The notes beneath the pieces are model-generated. The model ran no database searches. It saw nothing but the letters and a program-made list of their open reading frames with translations, and was not told the DNA's origin. Below are positions 10,014 to 20,740 of a stretch of DNA of 40,583 bases, one piece after another. The first letter of the stretch is position 1. Each line of letters opens with the position of its first letter. Source of the stretch: Silene noctiflora (taxonomy: Eukaryota > Streptophyta > Magnoliopsida > Caryophyllales > Caryophyllaceae); NCBI GenBank assembly GCA_009801015.1, contig VHZZ01000623.1, positions 45,812 to 86,394 on the forward strand, read 5' to 3'. Made by a program: the position numbers and the translations under genes.

Positions 10014-11327
10014 TTACATCAAATTCCTCAAGGGGAAAGCGAAGTATATTAGAGGAAAGATAGTCCCCGCAATAAAAATAGGAACGTTGGGGTAAGAGAG
10101 GAAACTAGATATGATCTTACCGGATGGCAAGTATATAGAGGTATCCGCACTAGGAATAGGCTCAAGGGGTAGTTTTTCCAAAAAATTGGAAGATATGAAC
10201 GATAATGATGCGCCGGTATCGAATAGAATAAGGCAAGAATGATCAAGGATTGAGAACATACCCGTAATGATATCGGGATAAGCGGCGGCTTCGGCACGGC
10301 TCATGATAGAGATAGTTCCCCTTGGCTTGGCATTGGAAGTAGAAGCATCCTTCTTCTCGGGGCATTCATTGGCACGATGTCCGGGCTTCTTACAATTGTA
10401 GCACGCCAATGACTTTCCAAAGCATCTGACTCCGGGATGAAAGGCTTGATTGCAATGAAAACACTTCCTACTCCTCTTGAATTTATTGTTTTTGCTCGGA
10501 TAAGACACTTGTCCACTAGACACTTGGGCTCTTGGCACAAACTTCTTCTTGTTGGCATTGCATGAAGTAGAGGATGGCACAAAGGGTCTTTTGCCATTAG
10601 AGTTAGGGTGATAATATTGAGAGGCAACAAAAGGCTTAGCTTCTTCATCAATAGCCTTCAAAGATCTTTTGGTCCAAATAGCATCATCATAGACCTCCAA
10701 AAAGAACACGGAGTTCCTTTTCACCATACTCTCCACCTTAGGATTCAACTTGTTCTTGAAGAAGTAGACACAGTCTTCTTCATCCATCACAAACTTAGCG
10801 GTAAAGTGAGCAAGGTCGTTAAACTTGTCGGTGTACTCTTGGACGGACAACTTTCCTTGCTTGAAATCCATGAACTCCTTAAGTCTTTGTTGCTTGAGCT
10901 CCTTAGGATAGAAGCGGATTCCCACCATGGTCTTCAATCGGCTCCATTCAAGGTAGAGGTCTTGAGTAGCGGTAGGACCGGTTAGAGTCCACCACCTATT
11001 GGATTCCTTCACGAGAAAGTTAGAAGAAACCTTCACCTTGTCTTGGTCTTGCACTTCATAGAGAGAAAAGTTCTTCTCCATATCACGGAACCATTCCGAA
11101 AGCAACAATGGATCAACTTCACCTCCAAAAGTCCTAGAATTGTTCCTTGCAAGTTGGCTCGCAATCCAAGCAAAGCTACCTTGTCGATTTCCTTGATGAG
11201 TGGGTGGAGCGAGATTAGCATTAGCGTTGGAATTCACTCCTTGTTGATTTTGTAGAATTTGAGCAAGGGCTTGCATGATGGTATTCTCCACATTAGTTGG
11301 CCGCACAATCTTATTGCAAAAAACCAA
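10014..11327 (-). CDS. gag: Gag with N-terminal part of protease, Tekay-like element (437 residues)
   Basis: This is the longest open frame in the window. Residues of roughly 65-210 form a retrotransposon gag capsid domain (WFRDMEKNFSLYEVQDQDKV; LKEFMDFKQGKLSVQEYTDK). Two CCHC zinc knuckles follow: CFHCNQAFHPGVRC and CYNCKKPGHRANEC. They would bind the element's RNA. The C terminus enters the aspartic protease with the active site LFDTGASLSFIS. The frame is lost just after, at about 10014, where DVILGMDW continues in another frame. The start lies about 140 bp downstream of the PBS. A complete Gag is possible, but the fused protease is broken. Confidence 0.9.
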   Translation of the reverse strand: MVFCNKIVRPTNVENTIMQALAQILQNQQGVNSNANANLAPPTHQGNRQGSFAWIASQLARNNSRTFGGEVDPLLLSEWFRDMEKNFSLYEVQDQDKVKVSSNFLVKESNRWWTLTGPTATQDLYLEWSRLKTMVGIRFYPKELKQQRLKEFMDFKQGKLSVQEYTDKFNDLAHFTAKFVMDEEDCVYFFKNKLNPKVESMVKRNSVFFLEVYDDAIWTKRSLKAIDEEAKPFVASQYYHPNSNGKRPFVPSSTSCNANKKKFVPRAQVSSGQVSYPSKNNKFKRSRKCFHCNQAFHPGVRCFGKSLACYNCKKPGHRANECPEKKDASTSNAKPRGTISIMSRAEAAAYPDIITGMFSILDHSCLILFDTGASLSFISSNFLEKLPLEPIPSADTSIYLPSGKIISSFLSYPNVPIFIAGTIFPLIYFAFPLRNLM

Positions 11328-11467
11328 ATAAGTTAGAACCTACCACATAGCATAAACAAATGGACTACCAAATTAGGTCCTTAGTTCTACCCATCTCTCA
11401 TTCATTATTTTAGGGTAATGTAGTGTTATAAGGTTGGGGAGCACGTTTGTGCGTCGGGAGAATCAAT

Positions 11468-11479
11468 GCTCTGATACCA
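11468..11479 (-). other. Primer binding site, initiator tRNA-Met type
   Basis: On the minus strand TGGTATCAGAGC lies two bases after the end of the 5' LTR. It is complementary to the 3' end of plant initiator methionine tRNA and is the usual PBS of Tekay-type elements. Confidence 0.92.
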
Positions 11480-11481
11480 AC

Positions 11482-14044
11482 TGTGAACCCCCGCTATAAA
11501 CGTAACATAAACAATTGGAAACGCGGCGAAAAAATGCGAGATTTTTAAAATATTTTTAACATAGATAGTGGTTTAAACAAAGCGCGGGTTCAATACATAA
11601 ACAAGCGGGAATAAAAGTAAAGAAATACAACGGCAAAGAGTGTTTGGGGAAAAGATATCCCACGAATAAATAAAGTACGGTGGGTAAGTCTAGCAAACTA
11701 CGAGAATAGGTCCAAGGTGCAACACTCGCTATCCTACACGTCTTCCAACCCGAAATAAGCATCCACGAACCTGTTATTCATGTAAACATGAACGCCACAG
11801 TCAGTGGCGAGTAACTCAAGGTTCTCCCAGCCACATTACATCAAAACGAACATAGATAAATATGTTAAGCAAGTAAAGAATACATAACAATTTCAATCAA
11901 CTTAAGCATTAAGTATTGTACCTTGACAAATAAGCGAAAGACGATGAGATATGTAAACTATAGCACATGATAAGCATTACTGAGCATATGAGGCAAATAA
12001 GCACAAATAGGGATCATATTGCAACTAGAGGCTTGCATCTCACCTCTAGTGCCCGATAGGATCAAGACAAACATGATCATACAAGTGTCAGGCTCAAAGG
12101 CTACCTTTAAAGCATGTCCAAGACACAAACATACAAACGCGAGTATGTAATTCTAGGGAAAGGTTCATCCTCTACACAACGCCATGCAAAACCTTTACTA
12201 CTTTTAGACATTAACTCAACCCTTGGTAGAACGACTAGCTAGATACGTCCTAGCCTAAGACTTGGATCCAGACTCTCGAAAGGTAAACCCCTCCTGATTC
12301 GACATGCGGATTAAACCATCCGCACCCAAGACTCGACAACATAAATTGAGCACCTCAATTGTTAGTATAACACGAAAGTGGCGGAAGATCTAAGATAGAA
12401 GTCAAGCACAGAGGTAGGTCAATGACCAATCCTTACGGATACGACTCTATCAAGCCTTTGCATATGACAACTCATACATGAACATTATACGACTCTTCAG
12501 GTGAATATGATGTAGACAAAACATACTTTCATCATTCATAAAGCTTGTAAGTGAAACAATACGGAACATGAGAGGAAACGTAAACAAATCATGAACTCAT
12601 TACTCACCAATTGTATACATATAAAAAGAATAAGAAAAATAGAACAGGAGGTTCCCAGCAGGCAGAGGCATCGGCGGCCGGCGAACCGGCCGTGAATCAG
12701 GCCACAACCAACAAAACACAAAATAAGGGTCAGGGGCTCCCAATGGGTAGGGGTACCGGCCAATTAGCCGGGACCACAACCCAAAACACAAAATCACAAT
12801 TCATATCAGAAACTCCCCAGCCGGCCAGGGCACTGGCGGCCGGTCCTCCGACTGGGAGAACACCCAACTTATCAAATCTCAAAACTGTTACAGAAACTTC
12901 CCAGCCGGCCTGTGGACCGGCGGCCGGCCCACCGGCTGGGGACAGCATCTACAAGTCAAAATTCCACGGAATTCATACAACTTACAGAAATTTCCCAGCC
13001 GGCAGGGGTACCGACGGCCGGTCCTCCGGCTCGGACACATTATACACGAAAACTCAACATAAAACATTATAACATGATTTGAACATTGATTTTACAGACG
13101 TTCTTGAGACGAAAAACACGTAATAAGCGAAAAAACAACATTTCATGTAACCCAACATCCAATATACTCCAATTTTGCAACCAATACATCACAATTCCAT
13201 GAACTTTTGAGATAATAAATGTCAAACATGAAAAAGATGACATATTTTTCAAAATTAAGCATGAAATAAACTAATTGTCCATTATTCACATAAGATGAAC
13301 ATACTTAATCATAGACAAAGCAAGAGACATATCTAAGTATGTAAATTCATCGACTTTAACATGTGAGCATCAAATTTAACACAAATAAACACATAATTCA
13401 AGTGTAATGTCGAGTAACCTATCACCGTTACCTTAAGCTTCTTCAATCTTTTAGTGAGTCGCCAACAATTTAGCTATCTTCCTCCGGGTCTTCTAAATTT
13501 GCACCTAAATACAAAATTAGGATGTTAGTTGAAAAATTCACCACTTGGTGAAACCTAGGGATTTCAAAAATGATAAGAAAGGGGAAAAAATGTTGCATTT
13601 ATTACTTATTAAAATGAAGACTTAGAAAAGGGGAAGAATGGCGCGAAAATCACTTAAATTGGTTATGAAACAAGGAAGTTATGGCGATTTGAAGCTTTTG
13701 AAGGATTATTGTGTTTTAATGGTGATGAAGGTTGATTTAAAATCTTAAAAATAGAATGAGAAAGATGATGTATGAGGGTTTTAAGTGAGGGTTTGAGTGG
13801 AAAAGGGTAGGATATGGGTCCATTTACAAGATTAGGCCCAAAACAACTCAAATTGAGTCGGAAATGACTTAAAATACGTCTTAAGGCTACTATACAGTCA
13901 AGACGGACAATAATATTACATTTATAAATATTATATTCAGAATTATATTTATTTTTTACCCAAAAATAAGTTTTAAACCTAATTAGTCTTAATTAAATTA
14001 TTAAATTACTTTTAAGACTATAAATTAAAATTAAGGGTGTTACA
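11482..14044 (-). repeat. 5' LTR of the minus-strand Tekay-like element
   Basis: This 2563-bp copy is the partner of 4395-6888. It is about 70 bp longer, mainly because of one extra GC-rich minisatellite unit (12648-13040, five units). It ends in GTGTTACA at 14044, next to GTCCT. Confidence 0.93.
12648..13040. repeat. GC-rich palindromic minisatellite in 5' LTR, 5 units
   Basis: Units centred near 12675, 12755, 12840, 12920 and 13015 carry CCCAGCCGGC starts and CCGGCTGGG-like ends. Relative to the other LTR there is an additional unit. Left-LTR unit 3 looks like a fusion of the start of unit 3 and the end of unit 4 here, as expected from recombination between repeats. Confidence 0.85.
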
Positions 14045-14049
14045 GTCCT
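14045..14049. repeat. Target site duplication GTCCT (right)
   Basis: This is the exact copy of 4390-4394, flanking the right end of the Tekay-like element. Confidence 0.9.
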
Positions 14050-14372
14050 TAGCTTTGATTGAATCTTAAACTAGTCCGAAATCAATGAAACTTGATGTTT
14101 TGGCACCCTTGGATTATGGGTAAACTTGCTATTATGCCGGAATTTCTGTTTGTGATTGCTCTCCCGGGACACTTTTGTTGGTTTAAGCTATTTATAGCGA
14201 AATGCTGCCGAATTTTCGACTCGTCATTGTCATTAGGCATGTCTAAGACACATAGGAACGTAGTGTAAACATGCTTGTCCATTTGGTAGGAAATAATCTC
14301 GAAATAGTATAAAAATGGCTTGAAAATTTCTTAAAAAAGCGTTGAAATGACTTGCAATGTTTATTTTTGCAG

Positions 14373-16939
14373 AGGATGTGCCTTTGATGTCCGGACGAGA
14401 CTTCATGGACATTGACTTTGACCCTTCCTTGGCTCTTGTGGTTCACACAGGTGTCCAAGAGAACGACGAGTGAGAGGAGGAGTTGGCAGAAGGGCAAATG
14501 TTAAGGGAGGTGGTCGTCAGCCTGCTTGGGCGCCTAAGTGGTCTGACAAATGGGATACTCAGCATCTCATTTGGACTGCGGAGAGACACTTGTCGTATCG
14601 GGCGGCGAGGAGCCTGGTAAGCTTTCAGATTTCCCTTTTTACTAATTTTTATTCTCCTTTTCTTTTTTTGAATTACTTGGCTAATATATGTTTGAATTTG
14701 CAGGAGGCTGGCAACATGAGGTCGTTCTCGGGATACACGACCATAACGGAGGCCTACGAGAGACATCGGAGGAAGAGAGGGATTATTATTGATGGGGGTG
14801 CCTTTGGAGTCTTGATAGGGGCCTGGCCCGAAATCCGAGCTAGGAAGATCCGTGCCGACATATGTCTGATCAGGGCATTCTTGGATCATTTCCGGGACAC
14901 GACCTCGACAATTCATAAACCTTTTGGTGAGATCGGGGTCATGTTAGAGGACTTCGGCATGATCTCCGGCTTGCCGTTCTGAGATGAGCCGATAGTGTGG
15001 CCGAGACGGCCGTGAGGGCTGACTCGGCTGAGGCCATGAGGTTAGTGGGCTAGTGCTTGCCCAAGGCTATGGCTAAGGTACCAAGTCTGGTTCTGAGATC
15101 TTACATCAAGGATTACTTTGACGGGAGGACTCCAGCTAGAGTACAGTTGACCGAGGGGAGAAGTTTGGTGCCTCCTTCGCCGTGTACGGTTGAGCAGCGA
15201 GCTCGTTTGTGGCTCTGGTGGTTCTTGTCTTCGATTTACTTCGGAGATAAGGGGGAGAGACTGTCGACGAAGCTTCTCCATTTTCTTGATGACTTGGGTG
15301 GCCTAGGTCGTCTTGACTGGGTCACCCCTAGCTTTGCACTCCTCACTCGTTACATGAGGGACATGATGCGTCCCGAGTTGCTGGAGAGAAGGACATCCCC
15401 ATCTACTATTGGTCCAGGACTTGTTCTGGAGGCAGGAACCTTCCTTTTATCTTTTATTTCTCATTTATAAAAATAGAAATAGGAATAGGAATAGGAATGC
15501 CTATCTCCCCTTTCCTTTTGTATGGAAAGCATGTATATTAGCAAGATTTCCTTGTATGAACAAGAATATGACCACAAAAAGATACATGACTGATATAGAT
15601 AAAATAAATGATATGTAAATAAATGATTTTTACTTGCTTTGACGAATGAGTTATCATTGTAGATAAGTAAACGATTACTTAATATGTAAATAAATGATTA
15701 TTTATTTTCTCTGGCGAATGAATGATCATTCAAAATCTTTTTTCTTTATTTAGGCCTGGATCTACTAGTACTTCCCTGGCTTCTCTCCCACGAGAGCGGT
15801 TGACGTGCCCATGGAGTATCCTATTGTAAGGGTCTGTATCGTCTGTAGACGGAAGAGCCAACATTCCTCTTACGACACCTGTAGGAGGGTGTCAACGCTT
15901 TGTAGATCGACAGCGTAAGCATTCCTTCCTATCCTTTATTTGTTGCCAGCTGTTATATTTATTTTGATTTTGGTTTCAAATATGACTTTAGTGGGTGCCA
16001 AGACCTTGAGAGGCCTACACTAGGGCAACAACCTTTGTGGCTGACGTTCTTAGACCTAGGAGCTTGAGTAGACTCCTTCTTGTGATGCCCATGGGGCATG
16101 TTTGGTACCTGGGCGAGCGTCTGGCTAGGAAGTGCCTCCGTGCCACTTTAAATGTCCTATAAATCCACCACGGACGATGTTTAGGGAGCCTATTGAGACA
16201 GAGAGGACTGCTGACCTTGTCGAAGCTGCTGGCGACACTCTCCTTCTTCCTTAGCTGGACTACTCAGAGTTTGTTTTGAGGATATTGGTGCACTGCCCAA
16301 TCGTGGTAAGTATTCTTTTTGCTTTTTAGAATATGATCTTTCTTTAGAAAGGAAAATGTGTTGATAATCTTGTGTTTGACATGAGATCGACACTGCTGGT
16401 GTTGAACCCTCAGCTTTTCCCTTGACTTTGGAGTACGTAGGGCCGGCTGGCGTGGCGGTGTCCATGGAGGTCCCTTTCTTCCCCAAGTGGGTGACCGAGG
16501 TTGGTCTCGACGAGTGGCAGCACGTCATGAGGAGGGTGAGTTTTCAGTTTAAACTCTCCTATTTATCTTTTCTTAGTAGCATATAAGAACATGAAATGTG
16601 ACTTGGCTTGGTTTGAAAATGCAGGTGGTGCCGTCGAGGCACGCAGAGTTATGGCGGATGGCCAACCGACTACAGCTGTACTCGAGGGTCATTCTGGTGG
16701 AGAGGTAGGAACTGTTCCTTAGTTTAGTATAAATTTGAATTCCTTTTAGAAGCTTTCTTTTTTGCATTTTAACAATCATTGTTCCTTTTGTTTTACAGCG
16801 AGAGCGTGAGCTGGAGCTCGATCTGCAGTGGTCACGTAAGGAGGCAGCCCTCCTGGAGAGAGAGTTGGAGGTTCGTGACGCTGACATCGCCATTCTGGAG
16901 GCGATGGTTGACGACCTTAGGAGGCGTCTGGCTGAGTAG
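14373..16939 (+). pseudogene. Plant mobile domain (PMD) gene, multi-exon, antisense in the Tat element
   Basis: Exons 2 onward of the gene begun at 4366. Apparent exons are 14373-14616, 14704-15431, 15754-15913, 15996-16305, 16386-16535, 16625-16704 and 16799-16939. Most have GT..AG introns; that after 15431 starts with GC. The protein shows the aminotransferase-like/plant mobile domain: HLIWTAERHLSYRAARSL, FGEIGVMLEDFGMISGLPF, RARLWLWWFLSSIYFGD, FLDDLGGLGRLDWVT and AWIY.YFPGFSP. The C terminus is a short coiled coil (LLERELEVRDADIAILEAMV). Breaks: a frame change at about 14470 fitting loss of one base, stops near 14980 and 15051, a frame change near 15000, further stops in later exons, and a phase clash at the last exon. 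PMD is found in plant transposon-derived and some Tat extra genes; its biochemical role here is unknown. Confidence 0.82.
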
Positions 16940-17479
16940 CGTCGCGCGTCGCGACCAGTCTTTTATTTTGTACTTTTTGACTTTATTTTGTTCTCAGTCA
17001 TGAGCTTGAGTCTTGTATATATTTTGTACATTTTGGTATGTAAATAGGGGGTTGCGTGCCTTTGTTGCTGCCTTGTACCTACGGGTTAGCTTGGAAACAG
17101 GATTGGCGTAGTGACCACTTACGTCGTCATGATGCCGAAATTTACGCAGAAAAAGGCAACTACAACAAGTATAAACACAAATGTACACATGTAATTACAA
17201 GTTGAAATGGCCTAAAATGTAAACTTTAGTTTAATCGAAAAGAAAAAAAAAAGTAGCCCAAAAGTGAGTGGACAGTGACGTGATGCACGACTACAACACG
17301 GGAGTGGTTCCTTCTAAAAAAAGAAAAAAAAAATGAATTAAGTTCGAGAAAAAAGTTTTAAATGACAGACGCATAAGCAACTCGCTGACATTCTAAAATG
17401 TAAAATGTCAAAAATTTAAATAAAATTCAAAAGTTTTAAGAAAATGTAATGATGGTGGAGGAGTGCTTCCCCCTAAAAA
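16940..17479. other. Non-coding interval downstream of the PMD pseudogene
   Basis: There is no recognisable protein. The 12-mer ATTGGCGTAGTG at 17102-17113 is identical to the CACTA-like terminus at 957-968, but no subterminal repeats stand beside it. The rest is A-rich. Confidence 0.4.
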
Positions 17480-17655
17480 CACTACAAAAATAATGCGTAA
17501 TAGTGACAGAAAAATAAAGCCCTCAGATAAAAAGGGAAAATGACAGATTTCTGACAAAATAAACGTCAAGAAAATATTACTGACGGAATTTCCATCAAAA
17601 ATCGTCGGAATAGTTGGCGCGTTGACCAAGTCAATGGCGGTAAATATTAGTATGC
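17480..17655. mobile_element. CACTA element terminal fragment
   Basis: It starts CACTACAAAAATAATGCG and goes on with GACAGA, ATTACTGACGGAATTTCC and TTGGCGCGTTGAC.AAGTCAATG. The same order is present, reverse-complemented, in the right end of the CACTA element at 22979-24477 (24300-24477). It is therefore an end of the same family. No matching opposite end or target duplication was found; the right limit is approximate. Confidence 0.65.
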
Positions 17656-17833
17656 GTCGGGAGCGACTACCTCAAAATGCGAACCCAATTGGAAAAGGAA
17701 TTACGATTATAGTAAGGATAGTCAAATTTCCAGAAGAAAAGTCTTCAAAATCCCATAGGAATAGGAAAGAATAACTAAAACCGGATTAGGAAATCCTTCC
17801 GCAGAAAACTGCGGGAAACAAGCTTGGGAAAGA

Positions 17834-18028
17834 GGCGCAACAAGAGCTGTGATCCTTCCTGAGGGCGCAGCTGTTGCTGCATTTTCTCATGGGTTCGTCT
17901 ATTCCTGAGTAGAATTAGGACATGCCGAATAGTACATATAGAAGCCGCGGGTGAACGTTTATTCTCACAATTCTCCCTTCTATAATTCCGTAGCTTAAAA
18001 CTTCACAAACTTCACATATTTTCAAAAA
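17834..18028 (+). promoter_or_regulatory. Putative promoter/leader of the antisense DUF7745-like gene
   Basis: Units GGCGCAACAAGAGCTGTG (17834-17851) and GGCGCAGCTGTTGCTGC (17864-17880) are followed by ATTTTCTCATGGGTTCGTC. The layout matches 4164-4229 before the PMD gene: pair spacing of about 30 bp, then TTTTCTC, then TTCGTC. A TACATATAGAAG string at about 17933 is a possible TATA element, roughly 95 bp before the ATG at 18029. Confidence 0.5.
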
Positions 18029-19574
18029 ATGGATGCCTTTGAATCCCGTCTCAAGCAATGAACAAATGAGTTCACAAATGTAGAGAAGCATGATATGACT
18101 GCCTTCAACATTGGGCAGATTATTAGTTTTAAAAAAGTAAAAATGGTGAGGCACTTTTTAGATGCATGTTTGGAATATTGGAATCCCGATCTTCATGTTT
18201 TTGCATTTCCGGGGGAGAAAAATGTGCCCTTTTCCTGAGGAATTTGAAGCAGTTGGTGGAAGGGATAATGAATATTTTCCCATATTGCCTCCTAGCTCCC
18301 AAGGATATAACAATAAATTTAGGGACCTACTTCTAGGACTGACTAAAGCTAAAGTAGACCGTCTTGTTACTTCAAAATATGAGAGATTGTTCGATCTAGT
18401 AGACCGCTTCATAAATAGGGAAGACCTTACCGTTTCATATGTGGCGAGGCGCCGAGCATTTAGATTTTGCCTCGTCAATTGTTTTGTCTTGAAGAGCCAT
18501 GTTGATGCTAAAATGAGGGGAGACCCTCGTTTCCTTGGAATTGTGGAGAAAATGGAGCTGCGCTAGATCCCAGCTTGGCTATCATTAGAAGATACCATCC
18601 TTGGTCTAGATAACAGAACGGCTAACCATGATATGCCGTATTTGGGAAGTCCCATAATACTTCAGGTAAAGTGTCCTTTTTCTCTCTCTTCTTTCTTTTT
18701 CGGCTTTTTATCCCTTTTTTTTTTGCCGAGAGGATTTTTGTTTTTTTTTGTTTGCCTCAATAACTCATCTCCTTATTTTTATATTGGCAGATCTGGCTTA
18801 TAGAGAGACTGTGATTGATCAAGCCCCCAGTTGATTTTTTTGGCTACCGTTCAAGGTCCATTTCAATGAGGACGAGGCAAACATGGTAGATTTCACCTGA
18901 GTTTGCAATTACTGGGAGAACAAACTGAAAAATGAAGGTGGGACTCTCATTAGATAGATCGTTCCATGATGGCACCTTAAGGCATTGACAGGAGCATCAA
19001 GTCTCGACCCTACGCAGTCGATTCGCATTCCAGGTTTGAAGTTTATGTTCACTATCTTCCCGGAAAGGTTGTTGAGACAAATGGGCCCAAGACAAAAGAT
19101 CACTAGGTTAGATATCGTTCTGCAGACGACATTGGCGCAACCACTGACTCTTGTCGTAAATGGGCACTCCGTTAGAATCAGAGGAATATGTGGTACATAC
19201 CTGCTTGTGTAGGTTCATTATGGGCATCCGACTCATACATGAAATGGTACAAAGCTAGCACTTCAGATGAGAGAGAGAGAGAGAGAGAGAAGCTAAAGAA
19301 GCATGAGCCTATTGACTACAAAATTCGTGAAGTAGCGAAGGAGAACCATAAGTATATGACTAAGAAAGAGGTTGGATTCCAAGTCGTCCGGCTAAAGAAG
19401 AAACTGAAGAAAGCTCTTCTAGTTGAGAGGATGGTGGTAGATAGGAATGGAAATGCTAGACCACAAGAGAGACCTTTAGTAATTAGGTCTAAAGTAACGC
19501 ATGTGCGTCCACCTCGAGGCCGAGACACGAAGTATGATAAAAACGACAATGACAAGGGAAAGATGGACGAGTAG
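18029..19574 (+). pseudogene. DUF7745-like extra gene, antisense in the Tat element (broken)
   Basis: The first frame starts MDAFESRLKQ with an early stop and a frame change before MCPFPEEFEAVGG. The pattern ..CLEYWNPDLHVFAFPGEK then CPFPEEFEA is typical of a plant retroelement-linked family (DUF7745, from memory). Exon 1 ends at 18665 after PYLGSPIILQ (donor GTAAAG). The intron ends at 18790 (TTGGCAG), and exon 2 starts IWLIERL. Later conserved blocks are WHLKALTGASSL, IRIPGLKFMFTIFPERLLRQ and a basic C terminus (VRLKKKLKKALL). A (GA)11 microsatellite at 19269-19290 lies in the coding part at a frame change. Stops near 18060, 18236, 18566 and 18814 inactivate it. Function unknown. Confidence 0.65.
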
Positions 19575-20129
19575 CCTAGGTCTTTATAGCTTTTATAGTA
19601 GCATTTTATTATTTGTTGTAATAAAAGGAGAGATTTTCAGAATCCTAGCTTAGCATTTTAAGTTTCAGTACTTGTTTATTATTATTTGGCATATTATTTT
19701 AAATTAATGAATAATCAGTTTAGCAAGTTTAAACAAACTTTAGTCAATTATTTCGCCTTTTGCTTATCCTTTCGAATTTCAAATGCTAAAGCACCTATCC
19801 TTCTATTAGCACATTTTGACATTGAATAGCCTTTTGGGTTATATCTCGTGAAGGATTGCCTACATATTCACAGTATAATGATGAAATCAAACCCGTAGCA
19901 TAGTTCAAAATATATGCAAAGGAATAAGTGTTTGAGGCAAGAGCCAATAAAATGAACATAGGAAATAAGCAAGGTGATTTACTTACTCCTGAAATACAAT
20001 TAAGTTGAATTTGACGATATTGAGGATGATATAAAATGCCTAAAATGCAGGAGCAAGATAGCATGAAGAGGAATAATGGCATGTGTCGTGTCGCATGAGC
20101 GGCACATGGGTCACGCGTGGCGCGTTCGA
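19575..20129. other. Convergent 3' region between antisense gene and Tat pol
   Basis: It lies between the plus-strand stop at 19574 and the end of the minus-strand integrase at about 20130, so the two transcription units converge here. An open minus-strand frame at 19795-20082 resembles nothing I know and is AT-rich. No clear terminator or polyadenylation signal was chosen. Confidence 0.5.
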
Positions 20130-20740
20130 ACCTAGTCTAAGGGTAATATTTCTTAAGTTGGTCTAGGTTAGTTGGGTTAGAGAATTCATTCCCGTCAAGA
20201 TCTGTAATTCTAATTGCACCACCCGAGGATATTATTTTGACTAAGTAAGTTCCTTCCCAATTAGGTTTAAATTTTCCTCTTTGGTCTAATGGTAAAAGAG
20301 CTCGAACTTATTTAAGGACTAAGTCTCCTTCTTTGATGTTTCGAGGCTTGACTTTCTCGTTAAAAGCTCTTCTTATTCGCGGTTGATATGTTTGAACATT
20401 ATGTAGGGCGCATAATCGTCTCTCATCCAAGAGAATAAGTTCTTCATATCGTTCTTTATTCCATTCAGCTTCTGGAATTTGACTTTCGAGTAGAATTCGT
20501 AGAGATGGGATCTTTAGTTCTACTGGTTGTACAACCTCCATACCATATTTTAGGTAGAAATGAGTATCCCCAGTGGGCGTCCACATCCTCCGTCATTCTC
20601 TATTTCCATGGCCGTCCAGTAGTATCTTAAGCACATGATTTTCTTAGCCATCATTGGTCCGCTCATGTAAGGACCACATTCTCCGTCATGGACTTCCTCC
20701 ATTACTTTCTTTGCCTTCGAAATATTGAGGCAAAGCAAGA
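20130..20740 (-). pseudogene. Integrase of the Tat element, catalytic core deleted
   Basis: The N-terminal zinc-binding part is present at 20550-20738 (KKVMEEVHDGECGPYMSG, KKIMCLRYYWTAMEIE), though the second zinc-ligand His position appears to be Tyr. The C-terminal part follows at 20140-20586: WTPTGDTHFYLKYGMEVV, EWNKERYEELILLDERRL, RRAFNEKVKPRNIKEGDLVL, and KFKPNWEGTYLVKII in the next frame. The roughly 150 residues that carry the DDE catalytic triad are absent. The fusion point is about 20585-20600. Confidence 0.85.

Larger units (their letters stand above)
4395..14044 (-). mobile_element. Complete Tekay-like chromovirus LTR retrotransposon (9650 bp), mutated
   Basis: LTRs are 4395-6888 and 11482-14044. 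Both start TGTGAACCCC and end GTGTTACA on the plus strand. The PBS is 11468-11479, the polypurine tract is next to 6888, and GTCCT duplications flank the whole. The minus strand carries gag with two zinc knuckles, protease, RT, RNase H, integrase and a degenerate C-terminal chromodomain, the architecture of Tekay/Del chromoviruses, which also have long LTRs. Frameshifts and stops in gag-pol make it inactive. The LTRs clearly differ from one another, so it is not a recent insertion. Confidence 0.93.

Noticed and set aside
10608-10985. Plus-strand frame of 125 residues
   Set aside because: Shadow of the real gag on the minus strand.
14443-14916. Minus-strand frame of 157 residues
   Set aside because: Shadow of plant-mobile-domain exons 2-3, which have splice sites and family motifs on plus.
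19795-20082. 95-residue minus-strand frame downstream of Tat integrase
   Set aside because: No homology recognised, AT-rich, and beyond the end of pol.
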